38,638 nucleotides of DNA. It comes from Symplocastrum torsivum CPER-KK1 (GTDB lineage Bacteria > Cyanobacteriota > Cyanobacteriia > Cyanobacteriales > Coleofasciculaceae). Below, one piece after another: positions 24,550 through 32,023 of this stretch; within the stretch, counting starts at the first letter, position 1, and every line of letters begins with the position of its first letter. The notes beneath the pieces were generated by a model. That model was given only the letters and a program-made list of their open reading frames with translations, was not told the DNA's origin and did not search any database. The DNA lies in NCBI GenBank assembly GCA_019358875.1, contig JAHHIF010000070.1, forward strand, positions 1-38,638, read 5' to 3'. A program made the translations under genes and the position numbers.

Positions 24550-26012
24550 TTAAAAACGAGCGGCAGTACCGTGTAACGCAAGCTCAGGCAAAAAAAATTG
24601 AGCAAGCATTGGCACAGTTGGTAGAAAATTCAGGTAAGAGTGAGGAAGTGCATCCACTCCTATGGAAAGCTCAGCAAGATGGCTTACAGAGTCAGCTTAG
24701 TGAGCTTCATGAGGAGCTTGAGGAGTATGAAGCCCTCAAGTCTGGTCAGCGTGAAGTACTTGAACTTAATTCATTGGAGGAACTTCCATCTGCTTTGATT
24801 AAGGGACGCATTGCTTCTGGGTTAAGTCAGAAGGAACTGGCTGAGCGACTTGGACTCAAAGAGCAGCAGATACAGCGTTATGAAGCTACAGACTATGGGT
24901 CTGTAGGCTTCGCAAGAATACTAGAGATAATTCAGGCGCTTGGTATTAATGTACGAGAAGATGTGTTCTTGCCTAGTTCTAAAGTTTCACTGAACACTTT
25001 GTTTAGTCGGTTAAGACAAATTGGGATTGAGCGCGATTTTATTATCAAAAGATTTCTTCCTCAATCTGCTGGGGAGAATCTACAAATAGATGATGTATCT
25101 GAAGAGCAAGCAGGTAGCCTAGCTCTGCGAACAGCAGCACTTTTGAACCGAGTATTCGGCTTAACATCCACTGCCATTTTTAGCTCCAGCCCACTACAGC
25201 TAAATACAGCAGCAGTAGGAATGGCTCGCTTCAAAGTAACCAAACGAGCTGATGAGACTCGCTTAAGCGTCTACACTCTTTACGCGCACTTCTTAGCACT
25301 TCTCATACTTGATGCCACATCAAACCTGCCAAAGAAGCCAATTCCTACTAATCCCAATGAAGTTCGAGAAGCGATTCTGTCCACTTACGGCTCTCTAACC
25401 TTTAAACACGCGCTGCACTACGTATGGAGTTTAGGAGTGCCAGTCCTACCCCTGAATGATTCGGGTGCATTTCATGGTGCTTTCTGGCGTGTGGAAGGTC
25501 GTAACGTCATAGTTCTCAAGCAGCAGACAAAGTCGGTAGCACGTTGGCTTTCTGATCTTCTCCACGAACTTTGGCACGCAGCTCAAGAGCCAGAACTGAA
25601 TGAACGCACTGTAATTGAAGATAGCGAGACAGCGCAGGAGCGACGGGAGTCCCAAGAAGAGAGAACAGCAACTCGATTTTCGGGACATATCGTACTCGCT
25701 GGTCGTGCTGAGGAGTTAGTCAAGTTATGTGAGGAGGAGGCTGGAGGAAGTATCGAGCGGTTGAAAAGAGTTGTTCCCCTAGTCGCAGCTAGAGAAAATG
25801 TATCAGTTGCTTCACTTGCAAACTACATGGCGTTTCGTCTGTCATTGCAGGGCGAGAACTGGTGGGGAGCGGCATCCAACTTGCAAGCAGAGGATACAGA
25901 CTATACAGATCCTTGGCAGACTGCACGGGACTATCTCCTAGAACGAGCGCACTTCGGACAACTTAATGAAGTTGATCGAAATCTTTTGTTGCAAGCTCTG
26001 TCTGAAGATTGA
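24546..26012 (+). CDS. HigA-like XRE regulator fused to ImmA/IrrE metallopeptidase domain
   Basis: 488 residues. The N-terminus (MIKNERQYRVTQAQAKKIEQ) resembles HigA-type antitoxins. An XRE helix-turn-helix lies at about 80-117 (GLSQKELAERLGLKEQQIQRY). The C-terminal half has the zinc peptidase motif HELWH (340-344), as in ImmA/IrrE (COG2856) proteins, which cleave repressors after a damage signal. So repressor and derepressing protease may be combined in one chain. Twin inverted repeats upstream of the operon are its likely operator. It overlaps the nucleotidyltransferase gene by 4 bases, and the enzyme genes follow at 39 bases, suggesting it gates the whole island. Confidence 0.8.
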   Translation: MIKNERQYRVTQAQAKKIEQALAQLVENSGKSEEVHPLLWKAQQDGLQSQLSELHEELEEYEALKSGQREVLELNSLEELPSALIKGRIASGLSQKELAERLGLKEQQIQRYEATDYGSVGFARILEIIQALGINVREDVFLPSSKVSLNTLFSRLRQIGIERDFIIKRFLPQSAGENLQIDDVSEEQAGSLALRTAALLNRVFGLTSTAIFSSSPLQLNTAAVGMARFKVTKRADETRLSVYTLYAHFLALLILDATSNLPKKPIPTNPNEVREAILSTYGSLTFKHALHYVWSLGVPVLPLNDSGAFHGAFWRVEGRNVIVLKQQTKSVARWLSDLLHELWHAAQEPELNERTVIEDSETAQERRESQEERTATRFSGHIVLAGRAEELVKLCEEEAGGSIERLKRVVPLVAARENVSVASLANYMAFRLSLQGENWWGAASNLQAEDTDYTDPWQTARDYLLERAHFGQLNEVDRNLLLQALSED

Positions 26013-26051
26013 ACACTAACAAAGTGTGATGAGTTCTTAAATTTAAAAATC

Positions 26052-26699
26052 ATGTCAACGGATTGGAATGCAGAAGAAGAACTGAAACCTTTAAGGCTCT
26101 CTTGTAAGAGTACAGATTGCAGTAACAACTTACATTGTTTTTGGCAAAAGAAAACTCGCAAAATCAAAGCGGCTCATCCATTTGGCAAATGCCGGGAGTG
26201 TGGAGCAGAACTGGTTGATTGGGAGCGAGTTCACAAACGTGACTTCAATGATGTCAAGCATACTTTCGAGTCTCTCAAGTATGAAAAGATTCGGCACGAT
26301 TTTTGGCACAAAGAGATCGACCAGTATGCTGTCAATCATGCTCTTAAGAAGGGTAGGATCGACCTGCATAAAGCTGCAATTCATAGACTGAGAAAGTACG
26401 TTGGCAAAGTGCCTAAAATGCTAGATGGCAAAAAGCCTCGATATGGAGATGGTCAGCAAACTCCATATTCCGGTAACAGTATCTACTATGCTCAGCACGC
26501 TACAGCCTCGTGCTGCCGTAACTGCATTGAGTACTGGCATAACATTCCTCAAGACAGAGATTTAACAGAGGACGAAATTGCGTACCTAGCTGACTTGGTC
26601 ATGTTGTACATAGAAGAGAAGCTACCGCAATTGACAGACCAAGCACAGAAGGTCTCACGGATACGGCGTCAACCCCCAGAAAATTCGTCTACTGAGTAG
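26052..26699 (+). CDS. DUF4186-like zinc-binding protein
   Basis: 215 residues. The C-terminal part (QQTPYSGNSIYYAQHATA, then CCRNCIEYWHNIP) matches the pattern I know for DUF4186 proteins: H149, C154, C155, C158 and H163 could hold a metal. The N-terminus adds Cys18, Cys23, Cys29, Cys47 and Cys50 (KCRECGAELV), probably an extra zinc ribbon. The DUF has no established function. Located 39 bases after the XRE-ImmA gene and 20 before the radical SAM gene, so probably a partner of that enzyme, for example in substrate or RNA/DNA recognition (inference). Confidence 0.65.
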   Translation: MSTDWNAEEELKPLRLSCKSTDCSNNLHCFWQKKTRKIKAAHPFGKCRECGAELVDWERVHKRDFNDVKHTFESLKYEKIRHDFWHKEIDQYAVNHALKKGRIDLHKAAIHRLRKYVGKVPKMLDGKKPRYGDGQQTPYSGNSIYYAQHATASCCRNCIEYWHNIPQDRDLTEDEIAYLADLVMLYIEEKLPQLTDQAQKVSRIRRQPPENSSTE

Positions 26700-26719
26700 T
26701 AGGGGAGGTAATAGTTTCA

Positions 26720-27727
26720 ATGGCAATCAACACAGAAGCCTTATCAACTCGTTATCGCTCAGCATCAGTTGATCTAAGTAGCAAGCGTCTCTTAATCACA
26801 AACTTTCGGAACACTGAGCAGGAGAAGGATTTGAGTGAACCTCCTAACTGTGGTGGCATCGGGCGTATCCGACACTTCCGACGCAATTTCGGCGGGTCTG
26901 GTTGGCCACCAAACCCTTTACCTATCGACCCAGCTTGCAAGGTGCTTGGTCTGCCATCAATAGATATGATTCGGGCGCAGATTTTCCAAAATGCTGCTTG
27001 CAACTGGCGTTGTTGGTATTGTTATGTTCCCTTTGAGTTGCTCAACGCCAACCCTGATTACTCAGACTGGTTAAGTCCTGTCACTCTTATTGATCGTTAT
27101 CTCGACCAGCCTGACCCGCCACCCATAATCGATCTAACAGGTGGTCAGCCAGATCTTGTTCCCGAATGGGTACCTTGGATGATGGCTGAACTCAGAAACC
27201 GTGGACTTGAACACCAAGCCTATCTTTGGTCAGACGATAATCTCAGTAACGACTACTTCTGGCGATTTCTTTCTGACACGGACATTGAACTTGTAGCTAC
27301 ATATGCCAACTACGGTCGCGTTTGCTGCTTCAAGGGTTTTAACGCCGAGTCGTTTGCGTTTAACACTCGTGCGGAGCCAGCTCTGTTTGACCAGCAATTT
27401 GAGCTGATGAGAAAGCTTTTGACGTTAGGCATCGACTTGTATGCCTACGCCACGTTTACAGCACCATCGCGAATTGGAATAGCAGACGATATGCGTCGCT
27501 TCGTTGACCGTCTCCAAATGCTTGATGAAAACTTGCCACTGCGGACAGTTCCGCTCCAGATTCAGGAATTCACGCCAGTCAAGGAACGTCTGAACCATGC
27601 CACTTCTGAAGCATTGCAGAATCAACAGATTGCAATTGAAGCTTGGCTTCAAGAGCTAGAGCACCGATATTCCAGTGAAGAACGAGCCTGCAACATTGCC
27701 GATATAGCTCTTTGTGGAAGCAGATAA
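26720..27727 (+). CDS. Radical SAM enzyme
   Basis: 335 residues. CNWRCWYC (Cys94, 98, 101) is the CX3CX2C motif that binds the 4Fe-4S cluster and S-adenosylmethionine. DLTGGQPDL (about 137-145) is the SAM-binding GGE-like motif with Gln in place of Glu. An unusual N-terminal segment of 90 residues (NCGGIGRIRHFRRNFGGSGW) precedes the cluster and may position substrate. Substrate unknown. It is not a clear viperin: the CNxxCxxCY context is similar, but the rest differs. The gene starts 20 bases after the DUF4186-like gene with GGGAGG before the ATG and ends 2 bases before the methyltransferase, implying a shared pathway. Confidence 0.8.
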   Translation: MAINTEALSTRYRSASVDLSSKRLLITNFRNTEQEKDLSEPPNCGGIGRIRHFRRNFGGSGWPPNPLPIDPACKVLGLPSIDMIRAQIFQNAACNWRCWYCYVPFELLNANPDYSDWLSPVTLIDRYLDQPDPPPIIDLTGGQPDLVPEWVPWMMAELRNRGLEHQAYLWSDDNLSNDYFWRFLSDTDIELVATYANYGRVCCFKGFNAESFAFNTRAEPALFDQQFELMRKLLTLGIDLYAYATFTAPSRIGIADDMRRFVDRLQMLDENLPLRTVPLQIQEFTPVKERLNHATSEALQNQQIAIEAWLQELEHRYSSEERACNIADIALCGSR

Positions 27728-27729
27728 CT

Positions 27730-29031
27730 ATGAAAATAACTCAAACTGAAGCACAGATGTTTGAAGATTCTGTTGACGGCTGGGTGCTTGATGCGATCGC
27801 CTATGGTGTCACTACATTTGAGCAATTAGTGACCTCGCTGCCTGGTGTGTATCCATCTATTGCTCTTAGCTCTCTCCGACGGCTTGCATCTGTACAGAGA
27901 ATTCCCACAGAAGTCATGGAAGAACTGGTCAAACCAGCGAAGAGTCAATCTGAGTCTCCAACTCGTTTATATCATCAGATTTCCTTGCCTGTTCCCCATC
28001 CTCTTGATTACGATTGGCGGTTTAGTGATGCAGCGATTGAAACTTTGTTGAATGAGTGCAAGGAACTGACTCGTTGTAATAGTACAATTGCACTAATTGG
28101 TACCCCTAGCTTACTTCGGATGGGCATTGAACAGTCTTACCCACGCCAGCTAGTATTGCTTGAAGCCAGCTCGACGATAACAGCGAGTCTCACTCAAGCC
28201 GTACCCAAAGCGCAGGTAGTGCGGTGCGACGTAATCAAGGAGCCACTACCGAAACTTCTGGCAGAGGTTGTTGTCCTCGATCCACCGTGGTATCCAGAGC
28301 ATATTCAATCCTTTCTCTGGACAGCTTGCCAACTCTGTAAAATCGGTGGATATGTCTTAATCAGTATGCCTCCCTTTGGTACCAGACCTGGTATTGAGCG
28401 GGAATGGATGAATACGCTGGACTGGGCGCAGAAAATCGGTCTTACCCTGATCCGGTTGGATAAGATGGCTCTGCCTTATGTCACACCTTTATTTGAACTC
28501 AACGTACTCAAGGCAGAAGGACTTCACACAGTTCCTAGAGAATGGCGACGTGGCAATCTAGCAGTGTTCTCGCGTAGCCATCAGACTGAAGTCCCACGCC
28601 CAGCCGCCCTACCACAAGAAGACGAATGGATTGAGGAAGTGCTGCTTGGTGTGAGGTTGCGTATCCGGCAGCCAAATCTATCAGGCTTTGTAGATCCCTC
28701 TCTGATAGCCGTTGTACCCGGAGATGTGCTTCAATCAGTGAGCCGGAGAGATTCGCGCCGTAGGTTGGCTGATGTTTGGACTTCTGGGAACCGCATCTTT
28801 GCTTGTCAGGGGCGGGGTGTGCTTCAACTCATACTGCGGGCTGTGGCAATGGGACGATTACCTTACGAAGCAGTAGCTTTAGCTCTGAAGCGCCCATTAA
28901 GTACTAAAGAAACCGAACTGGTTTCCCACGCAACAAATCAGATCATAAACCTTGTTAGTACAGAGCAAAAGGAGAATTTAGTCTTTGGGGAACAGCGGAA
29001 CAATACAAACCTCTCTCTTGCCGCTGGTTGA
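27730..29031 (+). CDS. DPPW-motif SAM-dependent methyltransferase
   Basis: 433 residues from the ATG at 27730, 2 bases after the radical SAM stop; an upstream TTG at 27712 is less likely. LDPPWYPE (183-190) is the catalytic DPPW motif of amino-group (N6-adenine/N4-cytosine or related nucleic-acid) methyltransferases. IALIGTPSLLR (120-130) is a candidate SAM-binding strand-loop. Residues 1-70 look like a winged helix (LDAIAYGVTTFEQLVTSLPG). The C-terminal 130 residues after about 300 are a separate helical domain. Motif order and extra domains differ from restriction-type enzymes. In this operon it may methylate the same base or nucleotide that the radical SAM enzyme acts on; the substrate is unknown. 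Confidence 0.75.
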   Translation: MKITQTEAQMFEDSVDGWVLDAIAYGVTTFEQLVTSLPGVYPSIALSSLRRLASVQRIPTEVMEELVKPAKSQSESPTRLYHQISLPVPHPLDYDWRFSDAAIETLLNECKELTRCNSTIALIGTPSLLRMGIEQSYPRQLVLLEASSTITASLTQAVPKAQVVRCDVIKEPLPKLLAEVVVLDPPWYPEHIQSFLWTACQLCKIGGYVLISMPPFGTRPGIEREWMNTLDWAQKIGLTLIRLDKMALPYVTPLFELNVLKAEGLHTVPREWRRGNLAVFSRSHQTEVPRPAALPQEDEWIEEVLLGVRLRIRQPNLSGFVDPSLIAVVPGDVLQSVSRRDSRRRLADVWTSGNRIFACQGRGVLQLILRAVAMGRLPYEAVALALKRPLSTKETELVSHATNQIINLVSTEQKENLVFGEQRNNTNLSLAAG

Positions 29032-29536
29032 TGAACTACAGTCAGCTGTGCAGGGCGATCCTTTCTGGGAAAATTATCTGAAGCAGTTGACATCACCTGC
29101 ATCAGCTTCCTTCACGCTTCACTTAGCCATCTTGGTAGAGCCATATCTCCAATTTATTTTAGATGGGAAGAAAACAGTAGAGTCAAGGTTTTCCACACGT
29201 CGTTTTGCTCCCTACAACCGTGTAGATAAAGGTGACATTGTGTTGTTGAAACAATCTAGTGGTCCCATTGTTGGGATATGTCAGGTTGCTTATGCTTGGT
29301 TTTATCAGTTAGACCCTGAAACGTGGCGAACTATTAGGGAAGAGTTTGCGGCAGCTCTATGTGCACAAGATCCTAATTTTTGGAAGGAGCGTGAGGCGGC
29401 ATTGTTTGCTACCCTAATGCGAATCCGACACGTAAAGTCTATAGAACCCATCAAATTTGCTAAACGCGATCGCCGAGGTTGGGTAGTTCTGCACGAAAGT
29501 TCTGGTCAACTACAACTTGATCTTGGGAATTTATGA
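28985..29536 (+). CDS. ASCH-domain protein
   Basis: 183 residues. LVEPYLQFILDGKKTVESRF (51-70), followed by GDIVLLKQSSGPIVGICQV, is the ASCH/PUA-like pattern of a beta-barrel that binds RNA or modified nucleobases; some members cleave modified nucleosides. The rare TTG start at 28985 is chosen because AAGGAG lies 10 bases upstream and no ATG fits; it overlaps the methyltransferase by 47 bases. The first 40 residues are an extra helix-rich extension. Coupled to the kinase gene by a 4-base overlap. Confidence 0.75.
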   Translation: MGNSGTIQTSLLPLVDELQSAVQGDPFWENYLKQLTSPASASFTLHLAILVEPYLQFILDGKKTVESRFSTRRFAPYNRVDKGDIVLLKQSSGPIVGICQVAYAWFYQLDPETWRTIREEFAAALCAQDPNFWKEREAALFATLMRIRHVKSIEPIKFAKRDRRGWVVLHESSGQLQLDLGNL

Positions 29537-30084
29537 AACCAATTGTTCTCGGCTTTGCTGGCAGTATTGCCAGTGGCAAATCAACACTTTCCAGTAAAGT
29601 TGCTGAAGCTCTGCACTGGCCGCGTGTCAGTTTTGGAGATTATGTTAGGTCTGTCGCTCGGCTTAGAGGATTCCCAGAGTTGCGGGAAGTCTTACAGGAA
29701 GTTGGTGCCGAACTGGTAGAAGATGATGTAGAGCAATTTTGCTGTGCCGTATTGGCTCAAGTCAATTGGCAACCGGGACAACCACTGATAATCGATGGCA
29801 TCCGTCATGTAGAAGTTCTCACGGCATTACGTCAACTGGTTGCCCCGATGGAACTGTATCTCATTTTCATAGTGGTTGATGAATCTGTACGAGCAGTTCG
29901 GCTACTTGAGAGAGGAAAGAGCAATCCTACGAGTTATCAGCTTCTAGAACTGAACTCTACGGAATACCAGGTGAAAGGTTACTTAAAAGATCTGGCTGAC
30001 CTGGTTGTTGATAGCACTTACTCAATCGAAGAGGTGATGAAGGAAGTTACTAGCTGCCTTCAATCACAATGTGCTAAAAACTAA
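29533..30084 (+). CDS. P-loop nucleotide/nucleoside kinase-like protein
   Basis: 183 residues. FAGSIASGKSTLS (8-20) is a Walker A of the kinase type. LIIDGIRHVEVL (about 96-107) resembles the DGxR region of nucleoside-monophosphate and dephospho-CoA kinases. RAVRLLERGKS (about 120-130) could be the lid with catalytic arginines. The length fits NMP kinases. The ATG overlaps the ASCH stop by 4 bases. Likely phosphorylates a nucleotide made or salvaged by the operon (inference). Confidence 0.75.
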   Translation: MKPIVLGFAGSIASGKSTLSSKVAEALHWPRVSFGDYVRSVARLRGFPELREVLQEVGAELVEDDVEQFCCAVLAQVNWQPGQPLIIDGIRHVEVLTALRQLVAPMELYLIFIVVDESVRAVRLLERGKSNPTSYQLLELNSTEYQVKGYLKDLADLVVDSTYSIEEVMKEVTSCLQSQCAKN

Positions 30085-30119
30085 GAAACCATGTTTTCCA
30101 CTGGAAGCAGAGATTAATT

Positions 30120-31544
30120 ATGGGTCACCAGAAGATGCGATGGGATCAATTACTCTGTGATGAGCGTCAAGGACATGAGCAACATCCTGGTGAAACGCAA
30201 CGAAATCGTAATCAATTTGAGCGCGATTTTGACAGAATTATTTTTTCAGAATCTTTGAGAAGGCTCAAAGATAAAACGCAAGTTTTTCCAGTTACAGATA
30301 ACGATCACGTTCATAATCGCTTGACACATAGTTTAGAGGTTTCTTGCATAGGTAGATCCTTGGGGCGACTTGTGGGAGTCGAAATTATTAATAAACATAA
30401 AGATGGATATTTGAAAGAATTAATTGACAATGGGCTAAATGAAGCAAGCTTTGGCGCACTTGTTCAAGCAGCCTGCCTTGCTCATGATATAGGTAATCCC
30501 CCTTTTGGTCACTCGGGTGAAAATGCTATACAATCATGGTTCTATTCAGAAACAGGAAAACAGCATTTGGAGACAATGAGTGATGGAGAAAAAGAGGATT
30601 TAGAATGGTTTGAAGGGAATGCTCAAGGATTTAGAATTCTTACAACATCCGAGCGACAAACTGGACGAAAAAGTTTACAGTTAACTTTTGCTACTCTTGC
30701 CACTTTTACTAAATATCCTAGAGAATCGCTAATCAAAGATAAAAATTTCTTAAAACAGCAAAAAAGAGAAAGTGTTAAATATGACGAATCTAGAGTGAAC
30801 AAGTATGGATTTTTCCAATCTGAGAAAAAGATTTTTAAAGAAGTTGCAGAAAAGACAGGGCTTATTCCACTTGGAAATAATGATTCAGCTTGGTGGTGTA
30901 GACATCCACTAGCTTTCCTGGTAGAAGCAGCTGACGATATCTGTTATCGAATTATGGATCTTGAGGATGGCTTTAATATGGGCCATATAGATTATCAAAT
31001 GACAAAAGAACTGCTGCTTAATATTGCCGGGAGCAAATACGAAAAAGATTTAAAAAGTGGAAATAGCCAATCTGAAAGGCGAGAAGATATAAGATTTCTA
31101 CGTGGAAAAGCTATTAATAAACTGATAGATGTAACTGCAAACACGTTTATTGAAAATGAAGAAGGGTTATTGACGGGTGAATTTGACAAGCCTTTATTAC
31201 ACCTCGTTGAGAATAAAATTAATGAAATCAAAAAAGAAATAAAAGCAAAAGTTTATAACTGTCAGGAAGTTCTCTCAATAGAAATAGCAGGATATGATGT
31301 CATTTCTGCTTTGTTAGATGAATTCATGACAGCAATTAATGATGATATTAGTTCAAGAGATACAAGAAATAAGAAAGGTGAAAAAGTTAATAAATTATTG
31401 CCTGACAAATTCTTTGAAGAACAGCTTGGTAATAAGAGATATTTGAACGCTTTGAAGGTTATTGATTATATCGCCGGAATGACGGATTCTTATGCTGTAA
31501 CATTATTTAGGCAAATTAAAGGTATTTCCTTACCTCGCAGATAA
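30120..31544 (+). CDS. dgt: dGTPase-like HD-domain dNTP triphosphohydrolase
   Basis: 474 residues. RDFDRIIFSESLRRLKDKTQ (35-54), NRLTHSLEV (66-74) and AHDIGNPPFGHSGE (121-134) are hallmark dGTPase/HD motifs: the metal site uses His70, His122 and Asp123, plus a later Asp in EAADDICYR (about 269-277). The enzyme splits dNTPs to deoxynucleosides and triphosphate. Such enzymes starve phages of dNTPs or clear an unwanted dNTP. It starts 35 bases after the kinase and closes the operon. Base composition is distinctly more AT-rich than its upstream neighbours, suggesting it joined the operon separately. Function as dNTPase is firm; nucleotide preference is not. Confidence 0.85.
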   Translation: MGHQKMRWDQLLCDERQGHEQHPGETQRNRNQFERDFDRIIFSESLRRLKDKTQVFPVTDNDHVHNRLTHSLEVSCIGRSLGRLVGVEIINKHKDGYLKELIDNGLNEASFGALVQAACLAHDIGNPPFGHSGENAIQSWFYSETGKQHLETMSDGEKEDLEWFEGNAQGFRILTTSERQTGRKSLQLTFATLATFTKYPRESLIKDKNFLKQQKRESVKYDESRVNKYGFFQSEKKIFKEVAEKTGLIPLGNNDSAWWCRHPLAFLVEAADDICYRIMDLEDGFNMGHIDYQMTKELLLNIAGSKYEKDLKSGNSQSERREDIRFLRGKAINKLIDVTANTFIENEEGLLTGEFDKPLLHLVENKINEIKKEIKAKVYNCQEVLSIEIAGYDVISALLDEFMTAINDDISSRDTRNKKGEKVNKLLPDKFFEEQLGNKRYLNALKVIDYIAGMTDSYAVTLFRQIKGISLPRR

Positions 31545-31752
31545 AGATGCAAAGGGTAATTGCTCCTCCCTGAGCATGAGCGTAATTTTGCTCCAAGTTT
31601 TGGCAGTACGAACATCCTTGCTATCAGGCGTAAAAGTAGCATTGGTGCAACCAAATGCCATGCAATAGCTAAATCCCATGCCCAGTAAGATTCCATCCAA
31701 AAAAGGCGTGTCGTCATCCCGCCACTTCCCGACATCTGTTGGCTCAATCGGG
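31530..31752 (-). pseudogene. Fragment of a degraded gene
   Basis: A 73-codon open stretch without a start, with protein-like composition (PTDVGKWRDDTPFLDG, then GMGFSYCMAFGCTNATF). It is preceded by an in-frame stop, and its own stop overlaps the 3' end of the dGTPase gene. Family not recognised. Best read as a truncated gene remnant; could be chance. Confidence 0.3.
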
Positions 31753-31792
31753 CTATTTTACATTTTGCATACACGTATATCAGCCAATCCCT

Positions 31793-31889
31793 TAAAGTAG
31801 CGGAGTAGGTACAAAGTTGTACCGCACAGCAGCCACTTCTCTGAAATAGGTATTAGCGCCTCAAAACACCAAAGTCGCGACGCTCATCA
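31793..31889 (-). repeat. Diverged copy of the tyrosine recombinase 3' end (left boundary)
   Basis: About 80% similar to 35345-35441; the best part (31813-31889) matches the recombinase's last codons and the sequence just past its stop, but with a frameshift. The two copies lie in the same orientation on either side of the TerD cluster. The rest of the spacer 31890-32023 holds no gene. Confidence 0.7.
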
Positions 31890-32023
31890 GCACCCATAAA
31901 GTTCAGGACGATTTAGAGGTTTGAGTAGCAATCGTGCAAAAACTTACGCTAAGGTTGAAAACCTCCACAATTAGTTGTAGTGCGTAGAGTTTAAAGCGAT
32001 TCTATATAATAAAAAATTAAGCC

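Noticed and set aside
26720..27727. Radical SAM gene as a prokaryotic viperin
   Set aside because: The CNxxCxxCY context and the nearby kinase are suggestive, but the long N-terminal extension and the rest of the sequence do not match the viperin pattern I know.
31490..31774. A 94-codon minus-strand frame past the dGTPase gene
   Set aside because: It overlaps the dGTPase 3' end and has an unlikely composition; a different frame here reads more like a gene fragment and is listed with low confidence.
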